Assembly (NCBI RefSeq): GCF_018128905.1 | Contig: NZ_CP063808.1 | Location: 930,001 to 994,000, forward strand | Source: Streptomyces sp. A2-16 | GTDB lineage: Bacteria > Actinomycetota > Actinomycetes > Streptomycetales > Streptomycetaceae | Length of the DNA: 64,000 nt | Direction: 5' to 3' | Part shown: positions 34,062 through 44,569 of the stretch, in pieces | How positions within the stretch are numbered: the first letter of the stretch is position 1 | How the letters are laid out: the number at the start of each line of letters is the position of its first letter | The notes under the pieces: generated by a model | What the model was told of the DNA's origin: nothing | The model's database searches: none | The model's input: only the letters and a program-made list of their open reading frames with translations | Made by a program: the position numbers and the translations under genes

Positions 34062-34961
34062 GTGATCGAGGCCCGTCATCTCCGTGTTCTGCGCGCCGTC
34101 GCCGCCACCGGCTCCTTCTCCGCCGCGGGGCGCGAACTGGGCTGCACCCAGCCCGCCGTCAGCCAGCAGATGAAGGCCCTGGAGACGTCCGTGGGCACGC
34201 CGCTGCTCATCCGCAGCGGACGCGAGATGCGGCTGACCCAGGCGGGCCAGGCCCTGGTGCGGCACGCCGCCGGGATCCTGGCCGGGCTCACGGCGGCGGA
34301 GGAGGAGGTCGCCGCCATCGCGGGCCTGCGGGCCGGGCGCGTCCGGCTGGTCTCCTTCCCCAGCGGCAGCTCCACCCTCGTCCCCACCGCCCTCGCCGCC
34401 CTGCGCGCCGCCCACCCCGGTACCCGGGTCTCCCTGGAGGAGGCCGAACCCCCGCAGTCCGTCGGGCTGCTGAGGGAGGGCGACTGCGACCTCGCGCTCG
34501 CCTTCCGGTACGAGGGGGCCGCGGGCGGCGACGAGTGGGACGACCTCGTCGTACGGCCCCTGCTGACCGACCGGCTCGTCGCCCTCGTGCCGGAGCGGCA
34601 CCGGCTCGCGCGCGCGGAGTCGGTGGCCATCGGGGAGCTCGCCGAGGAGTCGTGGATCGCCGGATGCCCGCGCTGCCGAGGCCAGTTGGTGGAGGTGTGC
34701 GAGAGCGCCGGCTTCACCCCGCGCATCGACTTCGCGACCGACGACTACCCGGCGGTCGTCGGCCTGGTGGGCGCCGGCCTCGGCGTCGCCGTCCTGCCCC
34801 AGCTCGCCGTCGAGTCCGTACGGCCACGGGGCGCGCGCACGGTGACGCTGGAACCGGCGGTCCGGCGGGAGATCGTCGCGCTCACGCTGCCCGACCTGGC
34901 CCAGGTGCCCGCGGTGGCGGCGACGCTCGAGCAGCTCGCGATCGCGGCGGGACGAAAGTAA
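34062..34961 (+). CDS. LysR-family transcriptional regulator
   Basis: A 299-residue LysR-type regulator. The N-terminal winged helix reads RHLRVLRAVAATGSFSAAGRELGCTQPAVSQQMKALE (quoted in part). The effector domain follows from about residue 90, with RLVSFPSGSSTLVP, and GLGVAVLPQLAVESV near 240. The start is GTG 34062. It is divergent from the MOSC gene with an 80-bp shared promoter region, the usual arrangement for a LysR target. It is convergent with whiD and separated from it by a perfect palindrome. Confidence 0.93.
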   Translation: MIEARHLRVLRAVAATGSFSAAGRELGCTQPAVSQQMKALETSVGTPLLIRSGREMRLTQAGQALVRHAAGILAGLTAAEEEVAAIAGLRAGRVRLVSFPSGSSTLVPTALAALRAAHPGTRVSLEEAEPPQSVGLLREGDCDLALAFRYEGAAGGDEWDDLVVRPLLTDRLVALVPERHRLARAESVAIGELAEESWIAGCPRCRGQLVEVCESAGFTPRIDFATDDYPAVVGLVGAGLGVAVLPQLAVESVRPRGARTVTLEPAVRREIVALTLPDLAQVPAVAATLEQLAIAAGRK

Positions 34962-34980
34962 GGGGCGGGACGAAAGCAAG

Positions 34981-35006
34981 GAAGGGCACGCGCGCGCGTG
35001 CCCTTC
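34981..35006. terminator. Bidirectional terminator, 26-bp perfect palindrome
   Basis: GAAGGGCACGCGC and its exact complement abut with no loop, between the convergent lysR and whiD genes. In RNA from either strand it folds into a long GC stem. Confidence 0.75.
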
Positions 35007-35022
35007 CAGGAGAAACGTTCCT

Positions 35023-35349
35023 TCAGTTGTTCGATGCGCCGCTCCCGACGGATGACGCGGACACCAGCCGGTGTCGCGCCCGCCCCATGAGCTCCTCGCG
35101 CTCGTCCTCGGTCAGCCCGCCCCACACGCCGTACGGCTCTCTCACCGCGAGCGCGTGCGCCGCGCACTGCGCGCGCACCGGGCATCTCATGCAGACCTCC
35201 TTGGCCGAGTTCTCGCGAGCACTCCGGGCCGCACCGCGCTCGCCCTCCGGATGGAAGAAGAGCGAGCTGTCCACCCCGCGACAGGCGGCCAGGAGCTGCC
35301 AGTCCCAAAGGTCCGCGTTCGGTCCGGGAAGGCGGGAGAAATCTGCCAT
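35023..35349 (-). CDS. whiD: WhiD, Wbl-family [4Fe-4S] sporulation regulator
   Basis: A 108-residue WhiB-like protein. The four cluster-binding cysteines are C23, C53, C56 and C62. The Wbl turn GVWGG follows near residue 74, and a basic C-terminal segment RARHRLV follows that. The sequence MADFSRLPGPNADLWDWQLL and its position beside bldM identify it as WhiD, needed for late sporulation in S. coelicolor; WhiD binds region 4 of sigma HrdB. The start is ATG 35349 with AAGGGG upstream. Confidence 0.95.
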   Translation of the reverse strand: MADFSRLPGPNADLWDWQLLAACRGVDSSLFFHPEGERGAARSARENSAKEVCMRCPVRAQCAAHALAVREPYGVWGGLTEDEREELMGRARHRLVSASSVGSGASNN

Positions 35350-35730
35350 TGCGTGACCCCTTGTAGCGGTTCTGGGCGGATACGGTGTCCACGACCGTAC
35401 AACTACGATCTAAGGAGATGAAAATATGACTCATTGCGAATCTAGCCTCAGACACCAGGAAATGGGAAGAAAAGGGTCTGAATGGGGCATGGGTTGTGAT
35501 GAAACGTTGTGGGTCCGTCGCGCATGTCTGCACCGTGTCCGAGCCCTCACGTAGAGTGCCGAAGACAGTGCACAGCCCCGTAACTCTTTCGGGTGACCGT
35601 CGTTGAGAGTGCGGAGGCGGTTGAAACAACAAGTGCTCGGGCAGGCGTCCGAGACGGTCGACCGCACAGGTGACGATTTCGTACCAGCCTGGAGGCTCAA
35701 GGTGACGTGCATCAGCTGCGGAGGGCGGCC
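35350..35730. other. Divergent whiD-bldM control region
   Basis: A 381-bp gene-free interval. It has an AT-rich stretch at about 35410-35450 upstream of whiD, where a whiD promoter probably lies but I cannot name its boxes. A sigma-BldN-like promoter for bldM is at 35579-35606. The remaining 125 bp form a long bldM leader ending in GGAGG. Confidence 0.6.
35579..35606 (+). promoter_or_regulatory. Sigma-BldN-type promoter of bldM
   Basis: CGTAAC (35579-35584) and CGTTGA (35601-35606) with a 16-bp spacer match, to my recollection, the S. coelicolor bldM promoter read by the ECF sigma factor BldN. It lies about 125 bp before the bldM start. Confidence 0.7.
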
Positions 35731-36342
35731 ATGACATCCGTCCTCGTCTGCGACGACTCCCCGCTTGCCCGAGAGGCGCTGCGCCGCGCGGTCGCGACCG
35801 TGCCCGGCGTCGAGCGCGTGACGACCGCGGCCAACGGCGAGGAAGTCCTCCGCCGCTGGGGTGCGGACCGTTCGGACCTGATTCTGATGGACGTACGCAT
35901 GCCCGGTCTGGGCGGCGTCGAGACCGTGCGGCGGCTGCTGTCCGCGGACCCCGGTGCGCGCATCATCATGCTCACCGTCGCGGAGGACCTGGACGGGGTC
36001 GCTCTCGCGGTGGCCGCCGGGGCGCGCGGCTACCTCCACAAGGACGCCTCGCGCGCGGAGTTGCGGGCCACGGTGACGCAGGCGCTCGCCGACCCGACCT
36101 GGCGACTCGCCCCGCGGCGGCTGCGGTCCGCCGAGATGGGGGCGGCGCCCACGCTCACCGCGCGTGAGATCCAGGTGCTCGAAGGCATGAGCCACGGCCG
36201 GTCCAACGCGGAGATCGGGCGGGAGCTCTTCCTCTCCGAGGACACCGTCAAGACGCACGCGCGGCGGCTGTTCAAGAAGCTCGGTGCCTCGGACCGGGCG
36301 CACGCGGTGGCGCTCGGGTTCCGGTGGGGTCTGGTTCGCTAG
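35731..36342 (+). CDS. bldM: BldM, orphan response regulator of development
   Basis: A 203-residue NarL/FixJ-type regulator. The receiver domain has CDDSPLAREALRRAV and the Asp in LILMDVRMPG at residue 54. The LuxR-type helix-turn-helix at the C-terminus reads LTAREIQVLEGMSHGRSNAEIG and EDTVKTHARRLFKKLGASDR. BldM needs no cognate kinase and activates aerial growth genes as a homodimer, and late genes with WhiI. The start is ATG 35731, six bases after GGAGGG, not the longer GTG-initiated frame from 35707. It is divergent from whiD. Confidence 0.95.
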   Translation: MTSVLVCDDSPLAREALRRAVATVPGVERVTTAANGEEVLRRWGADRSDLILMDVRMPGLGGVETVRRLLSADPGARIIMLTVAEDLDGVALAVAAGARGYLHKDASRAELRATVTQALADPTWRLAPRRLRSAEMGAAPTLTAREIQVLEGMSHGRSNAEIGRELFLSEDTVKTHARRLFKKLGASDRAHAVALGFRWGLVR

Positions 36343-36390
36343 GAACCCGGTCGGATCGGTCGTCGTATTGGTGCGGGCCCGTTGTGGCTG

Positions 36391-36425
36391 GTCGCGCGGT
36401 TCTCCGCGCCCCTGAAGGGGCGCGG
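36391..36425. repeat. Streptomycete GC hairpin element after bldM
   Basis: GTCGCGCGGTTCTCCGCG followed by CGCCCCTGAAGGGGCG forms a hairpin about 50 bp after bldM. It is related to the element at 818-842 and probably acts as a terminator before the sigma gene. Confidence 0.55.
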
Positions 36426-36537
36426 TCGAGCGGCCTCTTCGATGCCCCGCTGCTTGTTTCGTGGCGGATGCCGCATCCTTGGAGATGTGGAGTCTCTCGG
36501 GGACGAGTCGGTCGAGCGGAAGGGGAGGGCGCAGGGT

Positions 36538-37215
36538 ATGAGTTCCGGCGCACCTGCTCATAACGCTTCGGTGCACAACAACCAGCGCGATGCCACGGAT
36601 CCAACGACGCCAGTGCACCATGGACCGATGCGTGACGACGAGGCGGCTCATCCCCATGGGGCGATCGGTGCGCTCGTCCACAGTGCCGTGGAAGGGGACG
36701 AGCAGGCCACGCACGACCTGCTCGCCCATGTCCACCCGCTGGCCCTGCGCTACTGCCGCACCCGGTTGTCCCGTCTGCCGGGCGACGCCCGGCACTTCGT
36801 GGAGGACCTCGCGCAGGAGGTCTGCGTAGCCGTCCTTCTCGCCCTGCCGCGCTACCGCGACACCGGGCGCCCCTTCGAGGCGTTCGTCTTCGCCATCGCC
36901 GCGCACAAGGTCGCCGACCTGCAGCGCGCGGCCATGCGCCACCCCGGATCGACGGCGGTCCCCTCCGACGAGATGCCGGAGCGGCCCGACGACTCGCTCG
37001 GCCCCGAGGAGCGCGCGCTGCTCAGCAGTGACGCCGAATGGGCCAAGAAACTCCTGGCCAACCTCCCGGAGAACCAGCGCGAGCTGCTGCTGCTGCGCAT
37101 CGCCGTGGGGTTGACGGCGGAGGAGACGGGTCAGATGTTGGGAATGTCACCCGGTGCGGTCCGTGTGGCGCAGCACCGGGCGCTGAGCAGGCTGCGAGCG
37201 CTGGCCGAGCAGTAG
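36538..37215 (+). CDS. shbA: ECF sigma factor of the ShbA type
   Basis: A 225-residue sigma factor. Region 2 contains [21 protein letters not shown] and [19 protein letters not shown]; region 4 contains [28 protein letters not shown]. The position between bldM and guaB matches shbA, whose product in S. griseus and S. coelicolor drives transcription of the principal sigma gene hrdB. No anti-sigma gene is adjacent. Start ATG 36538 is chosen for GGGGAGGG upstream. ATG 36628 would remove 30 non-conserved residues and is possible; the frame is open from 36382. Confidence 0.8.
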   Translation: MSSGAPAHNASVHNNQRDATDPTTPVHHGPMRDDEAAHPHGAIGALVHSAVEGDEQATHDLLAHVHPLALRYCRTRLSRLPGDARHFVEDLAQEVCVAVLLALPRYRDTGRPFEAFVFAIAAHKVADLQRAAMRHPGSTAVPSDEMPERPDDSLGPEERALLSSDAEWAKKLLANLPENQRELLLLRIAVGLTAEETGQMLGMSPGAVRVAQHRALSRLRALAEQ

Positions 37216-37336
37216 GGATGGCGCGGTGGCGCGCGCTCCTGAACGGGCGGCGCGCCGTTTCCGTACGAACATACGAAGCCCGGAGCGGGTCCGGACCGTG
37301 GAATCGGTGGAATTTGCCACCCTTGCTTCCCGTTAG

Positions 37337-38881
<1,545 letters not shown>

Positions 38882-38896
38882 GCAACTGTCCGACGG

Positions 38897-38928
38897 GGCG
38901 GCTCCGGGAGCATCCGGGGCCGCCCTTG
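38897..38928 (+). terminator. GC hairpin after guaB
   Basis: GGCGGCTCCGG pairs with CCGGGGCCGCC across a short loop, 15 bases after the guaB stop, and is followed by CTTGTC. Confidence 0.55.
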
Positions 38929-38985
38929 TCGTGCCCGTCGGCGATACTGGAAGACGCTGAACGCATCAGGGAAAGGCCACACATC

Positions 38986-40110
38986 GTGACTGAGATCGAG
39001 ATCGGGCGCGGCAAGCGCGGCCGCCGGGCGTACGCCTTCGACGACATCGCCGTCGTCCCCAGCCGTCGTACGCGCGACCCGAAGGAGGTCTCGATCGCCT
39101 GGCAGATCGACGCCTACCGCTTCGAGCTGCCCTTCCTGGCCGCCCCCATGGACTCGGTCGTCTCCCCGGCCACCGCGATCCGCATCGGCGAGCTCGGCGG
39201 CCTCGGCGTGCTGAACCTCGAAGGCCTGTGGACGCGGCACGAGGACCCGCAGCCGCTGCTCGACGAGATCATCGGCCTGGACTCGGAGACGGCGACCCGG
39301 CGCCTCCAGGAGATCTACTCCGCCCCCATCAAGGAGGAGCTGATCGGCGCGCGCATCAAGGAGGTGCGCGACTCGGGCGTGGTCACCGCGGCCGCGCTCT
39401 CCCCGCAGCGCACGGCGCAGTTCTCCAAGGCCGTCGTGGACGCGGGCGTGGACATCTTCGTCATCCGCGGTACGACGGTCTCGGCGGAGCACGTGTCGGG
39501 TTCGCACGAGCCCCTGAACCTGAAGCAGTTCATCTACGAGCTCGACGTCCCGGTGATCGTCGGCGGCTGCGCGACCTACACGGCGGCCCTGCACCTGATG
39601 CGCACCGGCGCGGCCGGCGTCCTGGTCGGCTTCGGCGGCGGCGCGGCGCACACCACGCGCAACGTGCTGGGCATCCAGGTCCCGATGGCGACGGCGGTCG
39701 CGGACGTGGCCGCGGCCCGCCGCGACTACATGGACGAGTCCGGCGGCCGGTACGTCCACGTCATCGCCGACGGCGGTGTCGGCTGGTCCGGCGACCTCCC
39801 CAAGGCGATCGCCTGCGGCGCGGACGCCGTGATGATGGGCTCCCCGCTCGCCCGTGCCACGGACGGGCCGGGTCGCGGCCACCACTGGGGCATGGAGGCG
39901 GTGAACGAGGAGCTGCCGCGCGGCAAGAAGGTCGACCTCGGCACGGTCGGCACCATCGAGGAGGTCCTCACCGGCCCGTCGCACATCCCGGACGGCTCGA
40001 TGAACTTCTTCGGCGCCCTGAAGCGGGCGATGGCCACGACCGGGTACAGCGAGCTGAAGGAGTTCCAGCGGGTCGAGGTCACGGTGGCCGACGCGCAGCA
40101 CAAGCGGTAG
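38986..40110 (+). CDS. guaB3: GuaB3 family IMP dehydrogenase-related protein
   Basis: A 374-residue IMPDH/GMPR-fold protein lacking CBS domains, of the actinobacterial GuaB3 group. It starts (GTG 38986) VTEIEIGRGKRGRRAYAFDDI and contains FLAAPMDSVVSP, GGCATYTAALHLMRTG and VIADGGVGWSGDLPKAIACGADAVMMGSPLA (quoted in parts). Its reaction is uncertain; mycobacterial GuaB3 lacked IMPDH activity in the reports I recall. The frame is open from 38926, but the GTG with AGGGAAAGG upstream fits best. Confidence 0.9.
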   Translation: MTEIEIGRGKRGRRAYAFDDIAVVPSRRTRDPKEVSIAWQIDAYRFELPFLAAPMDSVVSPATAIRIGELGGLGVLNLEGLWTRHEDPQPLLDEIIGLDSETATRRLQEIYSAPIKEELIGARIKEVRDSGVVTAAALSPQRTAQFSKAVVDAGVDIFVIRGTTVSAEHVSGSHEPLNLKQFIYELDVPVIVGGCATYTAALHLMRTGAAGVLVGFGGGAAHTTRNVLGIQVPMATAVADVAAARRDYMDESGGRYVHVIADGGVGWSGDLPKAIACGADAVMMGSPLARATDGPGRGHHWGMEAVNEELPRGKKVDLGTVGTIEEVLTGPSHIPDGSMNFFGALKRAMATTGYSELKEFQRVEVTVADAQHKR

Positions 40111-40124
40111 GACTCACGGCGGCT

Positions 40125-40162
40125 GGAGGGCCGGTCGTCCCGGGTGGGGCGGCCGGCCCTCC
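40125..40162. terminator. Bidirectional terminator between guaB3 and the dehydrogenase homologue
   Basis: A perfect 10-bp stem, GGAGGGCCGG (40125-40134) and CCGGCCCTCC (40153-40162), with an 18-base loop, lies between convergent genes. Confidence 0.7.
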
Positions 40163-40190
40163 GCATGCCCTGAGGGCTCTGCGCCCCCCT

Positions 40191-41408
40191 TCACAACCGG
40201 TGCGCCGCCCCCGTGGGCGTGGCTCCCCGGGTGTCCAGCAACAGCTGCGCCTTCACCGACAGGCCCTGGAGGTCGTACGTCCGGTGCTGCTGGAGCAGGA
40301 TCGTCAGGTCCGCGTCGGCCGCCGCCTCGTAGAGGGAGTCCGCGCGCGGTACCGGGCGGTCCAGGACGCTCCAGGACGGGACGTGGGGGTCGTGGTAGCT
40401 GACCGAGGCGCCGAGCTCCATCAGACGTACGGCGACCTCCTGGGCGGGGGTGGCCTGCTGGTCGGCGAGGTCGGGCTTGTAGGTGACGCCGAGCAGGAGG
40501 ACGCGGGCGGCGCGGGCCGACTTGCCGTGCTCGTTGAGCAGGGCCGCGGCGCGCTGGACGACGTATCGGGGCATCTGGTCGTTGACCTGCCGAGCGAGTT
40601 CGACCATGCGCAGGGCGCGGCCGCCGCCCGGGCTGCCGCCGGTCAGGTCGCGGGGGACCGCGTGGCCGCCGACGCCCGGTCCGGGGCGGAAGGCGTGGAA
40701 GCCGAACGGCTTGGTCTCCGCGCAGCGGATGACGTCCCACAGGTCGACGCCGAGGTCGTGGCAGAGGACGGCCATCTCGTTGACGAGGGCGATGTTGACG
40801 TGCCGGAAGTTGGTCTCCAGGAGCTGGACCGTCTCCGCCTCGCGCGGGCCACGCGCGCGTACCACCTTGTCGGTGAGGCGCGAGTAGAAGGCGGCCGCCG
40901 ACTCCGTGCAGGCGGGCGTGAGGCCGCCGATCACCTTGGGGGTGTTGGCCGGCGTGAAGTCGCGGTTGCCGGGGTCGACGCGGGTGGGGGAGTGGGCGAG
41001 GTGGAAGTCACGGCCTGCGCGCAGCCCGGAGCCCTTCTCCAGGAGCGGGCGCAGGAACTCCTCGGTGGTGCCCGGGGGCACGGGGGACTCCAGGATGACG
41101 GTGGTGTGCGGGCGCAGGTGGGTGGCCAGTGTGCGCGCGGCCGCCTCCACCTGGCTCAGGTCCAGGCGGCCGTCCGGGCCCGGTGGGGTCGGCGCGCAGA
41201 TGACCGCCGTACGGACGCGGCCGAGTTCGGCCGGACCTGCGGCCGTGCGGAAGCCTCCCGAGAGCATCCGGCGCAGTTCTGCGGGGCTGAGGGAGCCGGC
41301 CTCGGGGCCGGTGCGGTAGCCGACGGTCGAGATGCCGGCGGCGACAGCGGCCTGGGCCAGGGGCAGTCCGTAGGGGCCGAGTCCGATCACGGCGAGATCT
41401 GCGGGCAT
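40191..41408 (-). CDS. UDP-sugar dehydrogenase-family protein lacking catalytic residues
   Basis: A 405-residue member of the UDP-glucose/GDP-mannose dehydrogenase family, near normal length. The NAD-binding VIGLGPYGLPLA is intact, as are VPPGTTEEFL and the C-terminal domain (VLLLGVTYKPDLADQQATPAQEV). The catalytic Cys in the family motif GVGGHC-(I/L)-P is Ala250 here (GVGGHAVP). The family SPER Glu is Thr142 (SPTR), and the K-LLEN Lys/Asn read Q-LLET (196-200). The substrate loop after GHAVP is rewritten as DLTGGSPGGGR. It is therefore unlikely to oxidise a sugar nucleotide and may bind ligands or a partner. The start is ATG 41408. Confidence 0.8.
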   Translation of the reverse strand: MPADLAVIGLGPYGLPLAQAAVAAGISTVGYRTGPEAGSLSPAELRRMLSGGFRTAAGPAELGRVRTAVICAPTPPGPDGRLDLSQVEAAARTLATHLRPHTTVILESPVPPGTTEEFLRPLLEKGSGLRAGRDFHLAHSPTRVDPGNRDFTPANTPKVIGGLTPACTESAAAFYSRLTDKVVRARGPREAETVQLLETNFRHVNIALVNEMAVLCHDLGVDLWDVIRCAETKPFGFHAFRPGPGVGGHAVPRDLTGGSPGGGRALRMVELARQVNDQMPRYVVQRAAALLNEHGKSARAARVLLLGVTYKPDLADQQATPAQEVAVRLMELGASVSYHDPHVPSWSVLDRPVPRADSLYEAAADADLTILLQQHRTYDLQGLSVKAQLLLDTRGATPTGAAHRL

Positions 41409-41718
41409 GGCGTGGGCCGTCCTTCCCAGTAACCGAAGCGGGACAGGTGCGCAAGCCCTGTGGACTGGACGAGCGAGCGCAATGTCAGACTAGGAGTAAA
41501 TATGACCGAAATACGGGATTGGTTCCGTGTGTCTTCCTGTGGGGTTGTGAGCTTTGGCCTACGCAGCGGTGAAAGTTATCCACAGGCTGAGGGCGACTGG
41601 TGGCTGAAGTCGGGCAAGCCGGTCAGAATTTGGGGCATGGGACATACGGACCGGGCCACTCCTCAAGGGAGATCCGGCCCCGGACGGTGACCGGTGCGAT
41701 CTACAGCTGGAGGCAGCA
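41409..41718. other. Intergenic region upstream of glpD
   Basis: A 310-bp divergent region. TTATCCACA at 41576-41584 matches a DnaA box, but it is single. A possible ORF from 41460 or 41502 to 41690 has low GC at third positions and is not supported. Promoters for both flanking genes must lie here, but I cannot assign boxes with confidence. Confidence 0.5.
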
Positions 41719-43428
41719 GTGGTGAGGACAGCGACACTGGGGCCGGCGCAGCGCGCCGAGTCACTCGCAGCAATGGCCGAGCGCGAACTGGACATCCTGG
41801 TGGTGGGAGCCGGCGTCGTCGGTGCGGGTACCGCGCTCGACGCGGTGACCCGGGGCCTGTCCGTGGGCCTCGTCGAGGCGCGTGACTGGGCTTCGGGCAC
41901 CTCCAGCCGCTCCAGCAAGCTGATCCACGGCGGCCTGCGCTATCTGGAGATGCTCGACTTCGCCCTCGTGCGCGAGGCGTTGAAGGAGCGCGGACTGCTC
42001 CTGGAGCGGCTCGCCCCGCATCTCGTGAAGCCCGTGGCCTTCCTGTACCCCTTGCAGCACAAGGGCTGGGAGCGGTGGTACGCCGGTTCGGGCGTCGCGC
42101 TCTACGACGCCATGTCGATGGCCAGGGGGCACGGCCGGGGTCTGCCCAGGCACCGGCACCTGAGCCACCGTCACGCCCTGCGTGTCGCGCCCGCCTTGCG
42201 GAAGGACGCCCTGGTCGGCGCGTTGCAGTACTACGACGCCCAGATGGACGACGCCCGCTTCGTGGCCACCCTCGTGCGCACCGCGACCGCCTACGGTGCG
42301 AAGACCGCCAACCGCGCGCGGGTGACCGGGTTCCTGCGCGAGGGCGAGCGGGTGGTCGGGGCCCGGGTGCAGGACGTCGAGGCGGGCGGGGAGTACGAGA
42401 TCCGCGCCAAGCAGGTGGTCAACGCGACCGGGGTGTGGACCGACGACACCCAGGCGATGGTCGGCGAGCGGGGGCAGTTCCACGTCCGCGCCTCCAAGGG
42501 CATCCACCTCGTGGTGCCCAAGGACCGCATCCACTCCTCGACCGGGCTGATCCTGCGCACCGAGAAGTCCGTGCTGTTCGTCATCCCCTGGGGCCGGCAC
42601 TGGATCATCGGCACCACCGACACCGACTGGGACCTCGACAAGGCCCACCCGGCCGCCTCCAGCGCGGACATCGACTACCTGCTGGAGCACGTGAACTCCG
42701 TGCTCGCGGTGCCGCTGACCAGGGACGACGTCCAGGGCGTGTACGCGGGCCTGCGGCCCCTGCTCGCCGGTGAGTCGGACGCCACCAGCAAGCTCTCGCG
42801 CGAGCACACCGTGGCGCACCCGGTGCCGGGGCTCGTCGTCGTGGCGGGCGGCAAGTACACGACCTACCGGGTGATGGCCAAGGACGCCGTCGACGAGGCG
42901 GTGCACGGGCTCGACACCCGGGTCGCCGAGTGCGTCACGGAGGACGTACCGCTGCTGGGCGCCGAGGGCTACCGGGCGCTGTGGAACGCGCGAGCGCGGA
43001 TCGCGGCGCGGACCGGGCTCCATGTCGCCCGGGTCGAGCATCTGCTGAATCGGTACGGCAGCCTCGCCGAGGAGGTCCTCGACCTCATCGCCTCCGACGC
43101 CACGTTGGGCGAGCCGCTGCAGGCCGCCGACGACTACCTGCGCGCCGAGATCGTCTACGCCGCCTCGCACGAGGGTGCGCGCCATCTGGACGACGTGCTG
43201 ACCCGGCGTACCCGTATCTCCATCGAGACCTTCGACCGGGGTGTGCGCTCCGCCCGTGAGGCCGCCGAGCTGATGGCGCCGGTGCTCGGCTGGGACAAGG
43301 ACCAGATCGAGCGCGAGGTCGAGCACTACGAGAAGCGGGTCGAGGCGGAGCGCGAGTCGCAGCGGCAGCCGGACGACCTGACGGCGGACGCGGCGCGGTT
43401 GGGGGCGCCGGACATCGCGCCGCTGTAG
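41719..43428 (+). CDS. glpD: Glycerol-3-phosphate dehydrogenase, FAD-dependent
   Basis: GlpD oxidises glycerol-3-phosphate to dihydroxyacetone phosphate and feeds electrons to quinone at the membrane. The 569-residue protein has an FAD motif VVGAGVVGAGTALDAVTRG near residue 28 and the signature SSKLIHGGLRYLEML near 75. GKYTTYRVMAKDAVDEA lies near residue 380. Start GTG 41719 follows CTGGAGGCAGCA. The transcript probably ends before the convergent serine hydrolase; a CACTCG-AA-CGAGTG palindrome lies at 43476-43489. Confidence 0.95.
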   Translation: MVRTATLGPAQRAESLAAMAERELDILVVGAGVVGAGTALDAVTRGLSVGLVEARDWASGTSSRSSKLIHGGLRYLEMLDFALVREALKERGLLLERLAPHLVKPVAFLYPLQHKGWERWYAGSGVALYDAMSMARGHGRGLPRHRHLSHRHALRVAPALRKDALVGALQYYDAQMDDARFVATLVRTATAYGAKTANRARVTGFLREGERVVGARVQDVEAGGEYEIRAKQVVNATGVWTDDTQAMVGERGQFHVRASKGIHLVVPKDRIHSSTGLILRTEKSVLFVIPWGRHWIIGTTDTDWDLDKAHPAASSADIDYLLEHVNSVLAVPLTRDDVQGVYAGLRPLLAGESDATSKLSREHTVAHPVPGLVVVAGGKYTTYRVMAKDAVDEAVHGLDTRVAECVTEDVPLLGAEGYRALWNARARIAARTGLHVARVEHLLNRYGSLAEEVLDLIASDATLGEPLQAADDYLRAEIVYAASHEGARHLDDVLTRRTRISIETFDRGVRSAREAAELMAPVLGWDKDQIEREVEHYEKRVEAERESQRQPDDLTADAARLGAPDIAPL

Positions 43429-43525
43429 TGCTGGTGCTGGTGCTGTGGCGCGCCGGAAGCGGGGTCTGCCGACATCACTCGAACGAGTGTCGTGAGCCGG
43501 GATCTTCGTTCGGAACCAGCTCGTT

Positions 43526-44569
43526 CTACGAGGTGCGGGGGCAGAACTCGGCGGCGAGCAGGGCCGGTTCGAGGTCGGGGTCTGCCACCGACGTCGTGTT
43601 CACACGGAAGGTGAGGACGCGACGGCCGCCGACCGTGGCCGCGGTGCGCACATAGCTGCCGGCGATGCGGCCGTTGTGCCCCCACACCGTCGTGCCGCAC
43701 GGCAGCTTCACCGGGAACAACCCCATGCCGTACAGGCCGTGTGCGGTGCGGGTGTCCGTCATCTCGTGCAGCCAGTGCGGGGGCAGCAACCGGCCGCCGA
43801 GCAGTGCCGCGTAGAAGCGGTCCAGGTCGGCGAGGGTGCTCACCACCTCGCCCGCGGCCCCGGCCACCCGCGGGTCGAGCTCGGTGATCTCGGATCCCCC
43901 GGTGGTGTAGGCCCGGCCGTGCGGGGCGGGCAGCAGGGTGCGCGAACCAGGAAAGGAGGTGCCCGTCAGACGCAGTGGGGCGATGATCCGACGCTCGGCC
44001 TCGGAGGCGTAGGAGTCGCCGGTGACCTGCTGGATCACCATGCCGAGCAGGACGTAGTTGGTGTTCGAGTACGAGTAGCGGCCGGGGGCGGCCGGAGGGT
44101 GGGTGAGCGCGATGCGGACGGCTTGATCGGGAGTCAGGGGGACCAGTCCCCGGGTGTCCCTGGTGAAGTCGCTCAGCCCGCTGGTGTGGGTGAGCAGGGC
44201 CCTGAGGGTCAGCGTGCGGCCGTCGTTGCCCGCTCCGCGCACCAGGCCGGGCAGGTGCTGCTCCACCGTGTCGGACAGCTTCAGGCGGTGTTCCGCGGCC
44301 AGTTGGAGGACGACCGTGGCGACGAACGTCTTGGTGATGCTGCCCGCCCGGAAGTGGTCGGCGCGGGCGATTCCCGGACCCGCCTCGGCGTAACGGCTCC
44401 CGCTCTGCTCCCTGGCCAGGAGCGCCGCTGCGGGAGCGCCGCCCCGCGCCACCAGCAGCGGCAGCAGGGCGTCCGTGGGTGCGGTCGACGGGGCGGAGGC
44501 GGCTGCCGGGGCCAGGGCGAGCAGCGCCAGGGAGACCGGGACGGCCAGTAGTGCCCGAAGCGGCGGCAT
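43526..44569 (-). CDS. Secreted serine hydrolase, class C beta-lactamase/DD-peptidase family
   Basis: A 347-residue exported protein. The signal peptide covers about residues 1-27. The catalytic motifs are SITK (SxxK, near residue 76), YSNTNY (YxN, near 170) and WGHNGRIAG (HxG, near 295). The family includes D-alanyl-D-alanine carboxypeptidases and esterases; an R61-like DD-peptidase role is plausible given three clean motifs. The frame is open far upstream, but ATG 44569 with GGGAGG nine bases before it is clear. It is divergent from the kinase cluster. Confidence 0.9.
   Translation of the reverse strand: MPPLRALLAVPVSLALLALAPAAASAPSTAPTDALLPLLVARGGAPAAALLAREQSGSRYAEAGPGIARADHFRAGSITKTFVATVVLQLAAEHRLKLSDTVEQHLPGLVRGAGNDGRTLTLRALLTHTSGLSDFTRDTRGLVPLTPDQAVRIALTHPPAAPGRYSYSNTNYVLLGMVIQQVTGDSYASEAERRIIAPLRLTGTSFPGSRTLLPAPHGRAYTTGGSEITELDPRVAGAAGEVVSTLADLDRFYAALLGGRLLPPHWLHEMTDTRTAHGLYGMGLFPVKLPCGTTVWGHNGRIAGSYVRTAATVGGRRVLTFRVNTTSVADPDLEPALLAAEFCPRTS

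Noticed and set aside
41576..41584. Replication origin indicated by a DnaA box
   Set aside because: Only one box is seen, with no dnaA or dnaN gene and no box cluster; a single match is expected by chance.
41460..41690. Possible 76-codon (or 63-codon from 41502) gene upstream of glpD
   Set aside because: Third codon positions are not GC-rich, there is no ribosome-binding site, and the sequence resembles intergenic DNA.
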